Assembly (NCBI GenBank): GCA_020832725.1 | Contig: JAFIEC010000010.1 | Span: 1-13,832, forward strand | Origin: Paracoccaceae bacterium | GTDB taxonomy: Bacteria; Pseudomonadota; Alphaproteobacteria; Rhodobacterales; Rhodobacteraceae | Length of the DNA: 13,832 bases | Direction: 5' to 3' | Shown: positions 6,919-13,311 of the stretch, in pieces | How the letters are laid out: each line of letters opens with the position of its first letter | Position numbering within the stretch: the first letter of the stretch is position 1 | Notes under the pieces: model-generated | Databases searched by the model: none | What the model saw: only the letters and a program-made list of their open reading frames with translations | Told to the model about the DNA's origin: nothing | Position numbers and translations under genes: made by a program

Positions 6919-7926
6919 TCAGCCTCCCCGGCCGTCGTTGTGCGAATGACCACCGCAGCAGGCTTTGTGCGGATGCGCCTCACCCCGCCGGTAGCGGCCC
7001 ATCAGCGCGAGCACCTCCATGCGCTCTGGTGCCACCGCACCGGCCGAGAGCTCGCGGTAGATCGCGGCGACATTGGCCACGATGCGCTCGCGGTCGAGCC
7101 AGTCGTCGAACGTGTCCATGGCAATGTCCCAGGCCGCTTCCGCCCAGTCGAGCCCGGCCGCATGGCGCTTGCGCGTCTCGGCTTCCACATATTCCAGATA
7201 GTCGAGAAGTGTGCGCACCGCACGCTTGTCGCCGACCGGTCCGTGTCCGGGAACCACGGTCTCCACATCCCAGGACAGGATGAGCCGACAGGCGTCTATC
7301 CAGTTTGCGACCGGCCCGTCCCAGATGATCGGGTGGCCTCCCGAAAAGACGATGTCACCGGTGTAGACCGTGCGGGCATCGGGCACGAGCGCGAGGATGT
7401 CGCCACGGGTATGGGCGGGCCCGACTTCGTGCAACTCCACCCGCCGACCGCCGACCGTCACGTCGCGCCGGCCCTCGAACAGCTCGGTCGGCGGGGTATG
7501 GCGGATATCCGAGAAATCGAACCGGCTGCCCATCACCTCATGCAGGAACGCACCGGCTTCGCCGTGCTCGGCCCAACGTCGCATGGTCTCTGCAAAGACC
7601 GGGGCGGGGCGCTCCTCCATCTCTTCGGCGCAACCGCGCGAGGCGATGATGCGGGCTCCGGTGACCAGATGGTTGCCGAAGGTATGATCCCCGTTGGCAT
7701 GCGTATTGACCAGCGTTCCAATCCGCGCTGCGGCCGGGGTCGCCGCACGATAGGCCTCAAGCATGTCCCGTGTCAGCCGCCCGGTGAACAGGGTGTCCAC
7801 CATCAGGCTTTCGCCATCCGCGGTGATGAGCCCCGAATTGCTCCAGCCCCAGGAGCCGTCTCCCTGGATATAGGCGAAGAGCCCGTTGCCGAGCTCCACC
7901 AGGTCGCGTTTTACCAATACCTGCAT
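6919..7926 (-). CDS. MBL-fold metallo-hydrolase with a His/Cys-rich C-terminal tail
   Basis: This metallo-beta-lactamase-fold hydrolase has 335 residues. Metal ligands are visible at NTHANGDHTFGN (H76, D80, H81), GPAHTRGD (H172), YTGDIVFSGG (D191) and VVPGHGP (H228). The usual second His of HxHxDH is Asn (N78), a variant seen in one group of MBL hydrolases. A helical extension follows (240-310). The final 20 residues hold HPHKACCGGHSH, six potential metal ligands outside the active site. Relatives include glyoxalase II-type thioesterases, lactonases and ring-opening hydrolases. A glutathione thioesterase would fit beside the glutathione transferase, but that is inference. The start is ATG at 7926, with GAGG six bases upstream; a TTG one codon earlier is less likely. 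The gene sits 12 bases after dctM and 3 bases before the transferase gene. Confidence 0.9.
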   Translation of the reverse strand: MQVLVKRDLVELGNGLFAYIQGDGSWGWSNSGLITADGESLMVDTLFTGRLTRDMLEAYRAATPAAARIGTLVNTHANGDHTFGNHLVTGARIIASRGCAEEMEERPAPVFAETMRRWAEHGEAGAFLHEVMGSRFDFSDIRHTPPTELFEGRRDVTVGGRRVELHEVGPAHTRGDILALVPDARTVYTGDIVFSGGHPIIWDGPVANWIDACRLILSWDVETVVPGHGPVGDKRAVRTLLDYLEYVEAETRKRHAAGLDWAEAAWDIAMDTFDDWLDRERIVANVAAIYRELSAGAVAPERMEVLALMGRYRRGEAHPHKACCGGHSHNDGRGG

Positions 7927-7938
7927 CAAGAGCCTCGT

Positions 7939-9243
7939 TCAGAGTAGAATGAGCGCAATCTCCGGGATGAAAAGCACCATCCCGGTGAGAACAACCATGA
8001 TCAGCGCAAAAGGTGCCGCGCCAGCGAATATGTCGCTGAGCTTGATCCGCGGATCCGCGAGGTTCGACTTGATCACGAAACACGCCACACCCAGCGGCGG
8101 CGTAAGCAGACCGACCTCCACCGCAATGATCGTGATGATCCCGAACCAGACGAGATTGACATCGAAGACCTGTATGACCGGCAAGATCAGCGGGATGACG
8201 ATCAGCAGGATCGATGCACTGTCGAGGATGGTGCCGAGAAGGATGATCACCAGCAGATAGAGCAGCATCACGCTCAGCAGGTCCAGGTCGTAATAGACCA
8301 GCAGATCCGCCATCGCATTGGGCAGCCCGGTCAGGGCAAGCATGCGCGAGTACATATGTGCGGCGATGAGCAGGAAGGTGATCGCGGCGGTGACATGTCC
8401 GGTCTCGACGATGATGCGACCGAATTCCGCGAGCCCGACACTCCGCTTCAGGATCGCGATGACGAGCGCGCCCAGCGCGCCCACTCCTCCGGCTTCGGTG
8501 GGGGTGAAGAAACCTCCATAGATCCCGCCCAGCACCAGCAGGATCAGGACGACGATCGGCAAGCCGCGCAGAAGCATCTCGCCCACGCCCATGCCCGGTC
8601 CGCTGTGTTCCTGAGGCCTGCCCACAAAACCCGGGGCGAAAGTGGCCAACATGATGATACCGATGCTGAACATCGCCGAGAGCACAAGACCCGGAACGAT
8701 GCCGGCCGTGAACAGATCACCGATCGAGACCTCGGCGAGGATACCGTAGAGGATCAGCAGGAGCGACGGCGGGATCAGCATACCCAGCACCGATGAGCCT
8801 GCGACAACACCGACCGAGAAACGCGGCGTGTAGCCGTGGCGCATGAGCTCCGGAACCGCGATCTTGGTGAAGACGGAAGCCGAGGCGATGGAGGTGCCAT
8901 TCACCGCAGCAAAGACCGCGTTCGCAAAAACCGTGGCGATGCCGAGCCCGCCCCGAAAGCGCCTGAACAGCTGCCCCGCGACGTCGAAGACATCGCGCCC
9001 CAGCCCCGAGACGCCGACGAGGACGCCCATCAGCACAAAGAGCGGGATGACCCCGAAGGAATACTTGGCAACGCTCTCGAGGGCGGCCAGCGACAGCAGG
9101 TGCCCCGCCACATCGACATTGCCCCGGATCAGCACGACCCCGAAGAACGAGACAGTCATCAGGGCGATCGACACATGCAGGCCGAGCTGGATCAGGACAA
9201 GGATCAGTCCGATGGAAGCGATGCCGATCTCGACATTGGTCAT
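7939..9243 (-). CDS. dctM: TRAP transporter large permease subunit (DctM type)
   Basis: This is the 434-residue large membrane subunit of a tripartite ATP-independent periplasmic transporter. It has about twelve hydrophobic segments. Family marks are GVIPLFVLMGVLVG near residue 64, the polar run VFAAVNGTSIASASVFTKI (about 106-124), GMLIPPSLLLILYG (about 146-159), FFTPTEAGGVGALGA, and near the end TPPLGVACFVI. It couples uptake of a small organic acid to an ion gradient, together with the DctQ and DctP proteins. The start at 9243 overlaps the dctQ stop by four bases (ATGA). The open frame extends far upstream across dctQ, but only this ATG gives a normal N-terminus. The enzymes downstream suggest that the imported acid is broken down by this same operon. 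Confidence 0.95.
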   Translation of the reverse strand: MTNVEIGIASIGLILVLIQLGLHVSIALMTVSFFGVVLIRGNVDVAGHLLSLAALESVAKYSFGVIPLFVLMGVLVGVSGLGRDVFDVAGQLFRRFRGGLGIATVFANAVFAAVNGTSIASASVFTKIAVPELMRHGYTPRFSVGVVAGSSVLGMLIPPSLLLILYGILAEVSIGDLFTAGIVPGLVLSAMFSIGIIMLATFAPGFVGRPQEHSGPGMGVGEMLLRGLPIVVLILLVLGGIYGGFFTPTEAGGVGALGALVIAILKRSVGLAEFGRIIVETGHVTAAITFLLIAAHMYSRMLALTGLPNAMADLLVYYDLDLLSVMLLYLLVIILLGTILDSASILLIVIPLILPVIQVFDVNLVWFGIITIIAVEVGLLTPPLGVACFVIKSNLADPRIKLSDIFAGAAPFALIMVVLTGMVLFIPEIALILL

Positions 9244-9788
9244 GGCCGGACTTCGCCCCTGATGGCGCGCGTGGCATAGGCGATGGTCAGCAGCCCGTAG
9301 AGGACGGTCGCCAGCGCTGCGCCCGAGAAGACTGCCAGCGTGAATGGCCAGCGCGGCATGATGAAGACACCATAAAGGCCGACCGTGCGCTCCTGGGTAA
9401 GGGTCGTCACGAGTTGCGGCCACAGATAGTAGACGAGGATTGTCAGCATGACCGTTCCCACAAGGTGGTGAATGGCATCGAGGCCATGGCCCCAGCGCGG
9501 CCCGCGACGGCGCAAGCTGTCGATCAACATATCCGATCGGATCGCCCGCCCTGCGCGTATGGCATAGGGAAGCTGCAGGAACACGATCGAGACGATAGCG
9601 GCGCTGACGAGTTCGGCCGTGGCCGGGACCGGTGTTCCGAAGGCACCGCGCCCGATCACGTCGGCATTGATCAGAACCATGATCCCGACTGTCCCGAGAC
9701 CACCGAGAAAGGCGAGGGCAAAAGCCAGCGCCGATATCCCCCGGGCCAACCAGCCCAGGGGAAGTTCGATGGCAGTGCCTTCGCTCAT
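9240..9788 (-). CDS. dctQ: TRAP transporter small permease subunit (DctQ type)
   Basis: This is the 182-residue small membrane subunit of the TRAP transporter. Four hydrophobic segments are visible, at about residues 15-45, 55-75, 105-130 and 140-165. The typical DctQ run after the first helix is present: an aromatic-poor NADVIGRGAFGTPVPATAEL, equivalent to the N-V-x-x-R-x-x-x-x-x-P-x-x-x-x-E-L signature. The start is ATG at 9788, which overlaps the dctP stop by four bases; an in-frame TTG at 9800 is a less likely start. It forms the membrane complex with DctM encoded just downstream. Confidence 0.93.
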   Translation of the reverse strand: MSEGTAIELPLGWLARGISALAFALAFLGGLGTVGIMVLINADVIGRGAFGTPVPATAELVSAAIVSIVFLQLPYAIRAGRAIRSDMLIDSLRRRGPRWGHGLDAIHHLVGTVMLTILVYYLWPQLVTTLTQERTVGLYGVFIMPRWPFTLAVFSGAALATVLYGLLTIAYATRAIRGEVRP

Positions 9789-10846
9789 TCGGCCAGCCAA
9801 TCGCGCGCGAAGGTGATTCCCGCCTCCTGGGAGAGGCGGATATAGGTCTCAAGCGCACGGGTGCCGGGTAGTCCGCGCTGGTCGAGACCTGCAGCCCATT
9901 CACGGGCGATGTTGGGCAGCATCGCGGCAAGCTTCGCGCGCTCTTCCTCGGGGAAATCAGCGACAGTCGCCCCCGCCTCCTCGGCCGCTGCCAGGCTGCG
10001 CGCGCCCGAATCCACATAGGCTTGAGCGGTGCGGGACTGGTATTCCGAGGCGACCTCGAGCATCACGTTCTGCACGTCTTCGGGCAGCCGGTTCCAGACG
10101 TCGAGGTTGATGGTAAGACCCGAGGAGTACATTGCGCCGAAATTCACGCGCGTGATGTGGGGCGCGACCTCGTGAAACTTGTAGGGGAGCACCGCGGATT
10201 CGAATGTGACGATACCGTCCATAAGCCCGGTTGCCATCGAGTTGTAATAGTCGGGCAAGGCGGCACCAACCGGGATCGCGCCGGTGTCGCGCAGCCAGTT
10301 GAGGCCCAGCCCGGCGGTGCCGAGGCGCAGACCGCGCAGATCCTCAACCGAGTTCACCGGCGCCTTGGTCACGAAATGGTAGGTGTCGATTCCCACTCCA
10401 GCCAGAAGCTTCTGGTTGGCGGCCGTCCAGGCAGCCTCCATTTCCGGGACTTCATCCTGCAGCTTCTCGACCACATCCATCAGCAGGGCGAGATCGTCGG
10501 TGCCAAACGGCGTAAGGAAGGTGATCTGTTCCAGCGGCAGCTTGTCGCGCTCGAAGAGATGCGGAACATATCCCATGTCACCGATGCCGGTGCGCACCGC
10601 CTCCAGAACGCCGCTTGGAGGTGCTACCGATCCGCCATAGGCCTGAACCCAGTTGATGCGATAGTCTCCCGTCTCCGCCAGGCGGCGGTCGACTTCGGGG
10701 ATGAAATAGTCGCGGATCTGAGCGACGCCGATCGTGATCGGCGGGTGGCCTGCGACCACGGTGATATTCAAGGTGCGCGCCTCTGCGGCAGCACCGGAAA
10801 GCACGAGCGCCGCCGCAGCGGCGGCGGTGATGTGTCGGATTTGCAT
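9785..10846 (-). CDS. dctP: TRAP transporter substrate-binding protein (DctP type)
   Basis: This periplasmic solute-binding protein of 353 residues captures the substrate for the DctQM permease. A signal peptide is clear: MQIRH, then an alanine-rich hydrophobic core, with likely cleavage after AEA at residue 23. The TRAP-type carboxylate anchor is Arg174 in DLRGLRLG. This is followed by the family segment YYNSMATGLMDGIVTFES (200-217), and the mature start RTLNITVVAGHPP is typical. The Arg suggests a ligand with a carboxylate. The start ATG at 10846 has a strong GGGAGGA site; a longer open frame to 10990 runs into tetR and lacks a signal peptide at its start. The gap to tetR is 43 bases, purine-rich, with no evident promoter. 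Confidence 0.95.
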   Translation of the reverse strand: MQIRHITAAAAAALVLSGAAAEARTLNITVVAGHPPITIGVAQIRDYFIPEVDRRLAETGDYRINWVQAYGGSVAPPSGVLEAVRTGIGDMGYVPHLFERDKLPLEQITFLTPFGTDDLALLMDVVEKLQDEVPEMEAAWTAANQKLLAGVGIDTYHFVTKAPVNSVEDLRGLRLGTAGLGLNWLRDTGAIPVGAALPDYYNSMATGLMDGIVTFESAVLPYKFHEVAPHITRVNFGAMYSSGLTINLDVWNRLPEDVQNVMLEVASEYQSRTAQAYVDSGARSLAAAEEAGATVADFPEEERAKLAAMLPNIAREWAAGLDQRGLPGTRALETYIRLSQEAGITFARDWLAE

Positions 10847-10889
10847 GTTGTCCTCCCTTATGGTCTTTGTTTTTTGGTCTTCTTTGGTC

Positions 10890-11585
10890 TCAGTCTGTCG
10901 ATGGCCCCTCCCCTGCTGTGGCACCTGCACCGCCCCGGAAGGCATCCACGAGAAAGGACAGCAACTCGCGGCGCAATGCTGCGCGATCATCAGGACTGCA
11001 TGCGCCGTCCGACAGTCGACGCATGCGGCTGTGGGAACTGTCGTCGGTCAGCACGATCATAATCGCCCCCACCATCAGGTGATAGCGCCAGTGCACCTCG
11101 GCGTTGGTCAGGCCGGGGGCAGCCCGGCCCAGTGCCGCAACGTATCGCAGGGCAAGGGGGTCGAATTCGTCGGCGACGATCTCCCGCGTCCAGGTCGTCG
11201 GACGTATCCTGTGCATCAGGATGAGATGGGTGAGCAGGCGTCCCGTGGCCGGATCGGCCTCGTCGACATAGGGCGTCAGAAATGCGTCGATCACATCTGC
11301 AAGGGTGGGGGGCCGACCCTCCGCTCTTGCCTTCGCCTCGACCAGATCGAGCTGGCTGATCCTACGACGTGCAGTGCGCCGGGCGACGTCGCGAAAAACT
11401 TCGGAGACGAGGCTCTCCTTCCCACCGTAGTGGTAGTTGATCGCCGCCATGTTCGTACCGGCCTCGGATGTAATGGCACGGACCGAGACACCCTCGACGC
11501 CGTACTCGGCCAGCAACCGCTCTGCCGCGCCACGCAACCTCTCACGAGACGGGTCCAGGATGTTCCGGGCAGCTGTCGAATCCAT
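10890..11585 (-). CDS. TetR/AcrR-family transcriptional regulator, first gene of the operon
   Basis: This regulator has 231 residues. The N-terminal TetR DNA-binding domain is complete: helix 1 at RLRGAAERLLAEYGVEGVS (16-34), the HTH VRAITSEAGTNMAAINYHYGGKESL (about 35-59), and helix 4 after it. The C-terminal ligand and dimer domain (70-210) does not reveal the inducer. It runs in the same direction as the transporter and enzymes and is their first gene. It is therefore most likely an autorepressor released by the imported compound or a metabolite. The ATG at 11585 has no ribosome binding site before it. The predicted transcription start falls on that A, so a leaderless message is plausible. 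A 24-bp inverted repeat covering the -10 and touching the start codon is the likely operator. The last 20 residues (GGAGATAGEGPSTD) look disordered. Confidence 0.92.
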   Translation of the reverse strand: MDSTAARNILDPSRERLRGAAERLLAEYGVEGVSVRAITSEAGTNMAAINYHYGGKESLVSEVFRDVARRTARRRISQLDLVEAKARAEGRPPTLADVIDAFLTPYVDEADPATGRLLTHLILMHRIRPTTWTREIVADEFDPLALRYVAALGRAAPGLTNAEVHWRYHLMVGAIMIVLTDDSSHSRMRRLSDGACSPDDRAALRRELLSFLVDAFRGGAGATAGEGPSTD

Positions 11586-11608
11586 GTTTTAATCATTTGA
11601 TTGAAACA
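11585..11608. promoter_or_regulatory. Predicted TetR operator, 24-bp inverted repeat
   Basis: On the plus strand the left half TGTTTTAATCA (11585-11595) and the right half TGATTGAAACA (11598-11608) are separated by two bases. They match as inverted repeats at 10 of 11 positions. The repeat is AT-rich in GC-rich DNA, covers the predicted -10 and reaches the first base of the tetR start codon. TetR proteins bind such sites as dimers, and binding here would block the promoter and give autorepression. Linking it to this TetR is inference from position. Confidence 0.7.
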
Positions 11609-11620
11609 TGTGTTTGTCAA
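11592..11620 (-). promoter_or_regulatory. Predicted promoter of the nine-gene tetR-TRAP-catabolic operon
   Basis: On the minus strand a perfect -35 hexamer TTGACA (11620-11615) is followed after exactly 17 bases by AATGAT (11597-11592), a 4-of-6 match to the -10 consensus. Seven bases downstream is position 11585, the A of the tetR start codon. No other promoter is evident before dctP. Confidence 0.65.
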
Positions 11621-11944
11621 GGCTGTCCATGGCGCTCGCCAGCGCGCTGTGAGGAGACGGCGCTCCCCTTTCCCCGGACAGCCTCGTCCCACGGCTTCGG
11701 TGACAGGTATGCCAGGCGCGCGAAGGGCCTCGTTGCCCACGATTGCACCGGGGCTGAGCACTTCGTTACATGCCGGCCGGTTCCGGTCTTGCAGGCGAGG
11801 CAAGGGTCCGCTCATGCAGCCCGGCCACCACGCAGGAGTCACGAGAGGTCTACCCCGGAGAATCTGGGGAACGGGTCCTCTCCGTCGCGACATCCCGCAC
11901 CCTTCGATCTCCGGGTGTCGCACATGAACCTTGAGCCCGGGAGA
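11609..11944. other. Intergenic stretch between cupin 2 and tetR
   Basis: Apart from the -35 hexamer at 11615-11620, I find no supported gene in these 336 bases. Open frames exist on both strands, as expected in GC-rich DNA, but none has a recognisable domain or a convincing ribosome binding site. The stretch is the 3' flank of the second cupin gene. A short hairpin (CTGTC stem, loop TTCC) at 11949-11962 lies inside the end of that gene rather than after it. Confidence 0.5.
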
Positions 11945-12346
11945 TCAGCTGTCTTCCGACAGATCCCAGGTCTTTCTGGGAGGGGCCTTGAATTCGATCT
12001 GGACGCAATCTTCCAGAGCTTCGCAATAATGCTCGACGCCTGCCGGATGCAGCCATGCGCATCCCGGACGACCGATGAACTCATGTCCATCGATCACAAC
12101 GCGCGCGCGCCCTTTTACAAGATAGCAGATCGAGTCGTGATCGGGGTGCGCGTGAACAGGATCAATCGTCCCTTTCTCTCGAAACACCTCGACAGCCAGC
12201 AGCCTTGCGCTCACGAGCAGCTGCCTGAACGCAATATTCCCGGTCTCCAACTGGCCTTCGATGGCGTGGATGCTCTTCCATGGCATCGTTTCGCCGTCGA
12301 CGAACAATGTCTCGCCGGCTTCAAGGTCTCGCGACAATTCTGGCAT
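11945..12346 (-). CDS. Small single-domain cupin protein (second cupin)
   Basis: This is a compact cupin of 133 residues (139 if the ATG at 12364 is used). Motif 1 is VHAHPDHDSICYLVKGRARVVIDG, with candidate ligands His65, His67 and a His or Asp a few residues later (numbering from 12346). Motif 2 is PGCAWLHPAGVEHYCEA, with a likely ligand in VEH. Such proteins bind a metal and act as isomerases, oxygenases or sensors; the function is not clear. A purine-rich GGGGGAAGG abuts the inner ATG at 12346, while the outer ATG at 12364 has no clear ribosome binding site, so the start is uncertain. The gene runs in the same direction as the nine-gene operon but ends 360 bases before tetR and has its own promoter-like sequence. 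It is probably a separate unit, perhaps related to the same substrate. Confidence 0.8.
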   Translation of the reverse strand: MPELSRDLEAGETLFVDGETMPWKSIHAIEGQLETGNIAFRQLLVSARLLAVEVFREKGTIDPVHAHPDHDSICYLVKGRARVVIDGHEFIGRPGCAWLHPAGVEHYCEALEDCVQIEFKAPPRKTWDLSEDS

Positions 12347-12395
12347 CCTTCCCCCGTTCGTCATGTGGCCAGCAGCTTCGCTGAAACTGCCACGT

Positions 12396-12408
12396 CACCG
12401 GACCGGTG
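12396..12408. promoter_or_regulatory. Candidate operator: perfect 13-bp palindrome downstream of the cupin 2 promoter
   Basis: CACCGG, a single central A, then CCGGTG makes a perfect inverted repeat. It lies just downstream of the predicted transcription start of the second cupin gene, a place where a bound repressor would block elongation. It does not resemble the AT-rich repeat before tetR, so a different regulator would be involved. GC-rich palindromes occur by chance in such DNA, so this remains a candidate. Confidence 0.35.
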
Positions 12409-12418
12409 TACCCGATGA

Positions 12419-12447
12419 AGTAATCGCGCAAGACGACGCATTGTCAA
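12419..12447 (-). promoter_or_regulatory. Predicted promoter of the second cupin gene
   Basis: On the minus strand a perfect TTGACA (12447-12442) is followed after 17 bases by ATTACT (12424-12419), a weak -10 match (3 of 6). The start of transcription would fall near 12412, about 50-65 bases before the cupin start codons. The perfect -35 with good spacing is the main support. Confidence 0.4.
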
Positions 12448-13311
12448 CGAAGGCTCCAGGTGCCGAGGTTCCCCACCGTCCAGTCGACCCCAGGGACCCC
12501 GGTCAATAAGCCATGATGGTGGGAAGGTCAGACCTCCTGGCGCGGCTCAGCTCGCAGAAACAGCGCATCCCTCCGGACCTCTCTCCGGTGCCTTCGCTCT
12601 GGTGCCTGTTGCATGGACCGAGGGTCGAGTTGGCACAGCGCGGGCCTTGAACTCAATGGAGCGGAGAGAGCCCATCCGTCGGGTCAGCTTCCGGGTGTTG
12701 GGCGAAATACCCGGACACCTCCTGCTCGATTGCCCGCCCTCGATCCGGCCGTCCGGTAACGCGGCGCGATCAGCACCAGCAGACGACCTCAGGGCAACGC
12801 CGAATCCATCTCGGTCAGGAGCTGCTCGCGCCACCAAACATTACTGTGCAGTGCGCAGCCCCGCCCCAATCTGGATCAGCGACGAGGCCCCCGATGGCGG
12901 TAGCAGGCCAGTTCAGATCGACGCCGGTCACCGGGATCCCATGAAAACGCCGCTCCTGAGACGAGGGTCCGCTCTCGGGAACGCTGCACAGAAGCGAGAC
13001 CGGCGCCTGTGGCCATGAAGCACTGGCAGTCCTTTGCCGGCGAGGAGGCGTTACTGGCTGAGACCGGTGAGAGTTTCACCGCCCTCAAACTCCCGGACTG
13101 CCACGCGTGGCCGTGCTTGGGCACCTGCTCTGTTGCATACGGCACCTGCATGGCGGCCGTTGCACCGGCCCGCGCGGCGGAATAGCCTTGCTGCGTTGCA
13201 GCATGAGGTTGGCATGACAAGTCGTGAGGAACTGCGGATCAGAGCGGCTCACTGCGGCCTTTCGGAGCAGAGAGCAACGAGGCCGGAGGCGGTGTGCCGC
13301 CGGGCGTGGCG

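Larger units (their letters stand above)
12365..13311. other. Long stretch without a recognisable gene
   Basis: Apart from the promoter and palindrome described for cupin 2, I cannot support a gene in these roughly 950 bases. Open frames of about 95-138 codons exist on both strands, but none shows a known domain, a clear ribosome binding site or consistent codon use. An odd-centred palindrome (AGGTC-A-GACCT) is at 12525-12535. It resembles sites of FadR-type GntR regulators, but its target is unclear. A minus-strand frame ending at 12815 stays open back to about 13060 and encodes runs such as RFHGIPVTGVDLNWPATAIG. I do not recognise it. The stretch may hold mobile-element or gene remnants, or a long regulatory region before the GntP gene. 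Confidence 0.45.

Noticed and set aside
6940..7947. A 335-codon plus-strand open frame
   Set aside because: It lies exactly antisense to the MBL hydrolase gene, whose metal ligands are all present. The plus reading has no domain.
7939..10017. A 692-codon minus-strand reading of dctM
   Set aside because: The first 258 codons overlap dctQ and dctP in another frame and have no TRAP-like character; the ATG at 9243 gives the normal N-terminus.
12602..13018. A 138-codon plus-strand open frame in the right gap
   Set aside because: It shows no recognisable domain or ribosome binding site, overlaps open frames of similar length on the other strand, and has an Arg/Pro/Ser-rich composition typical of chance frames.
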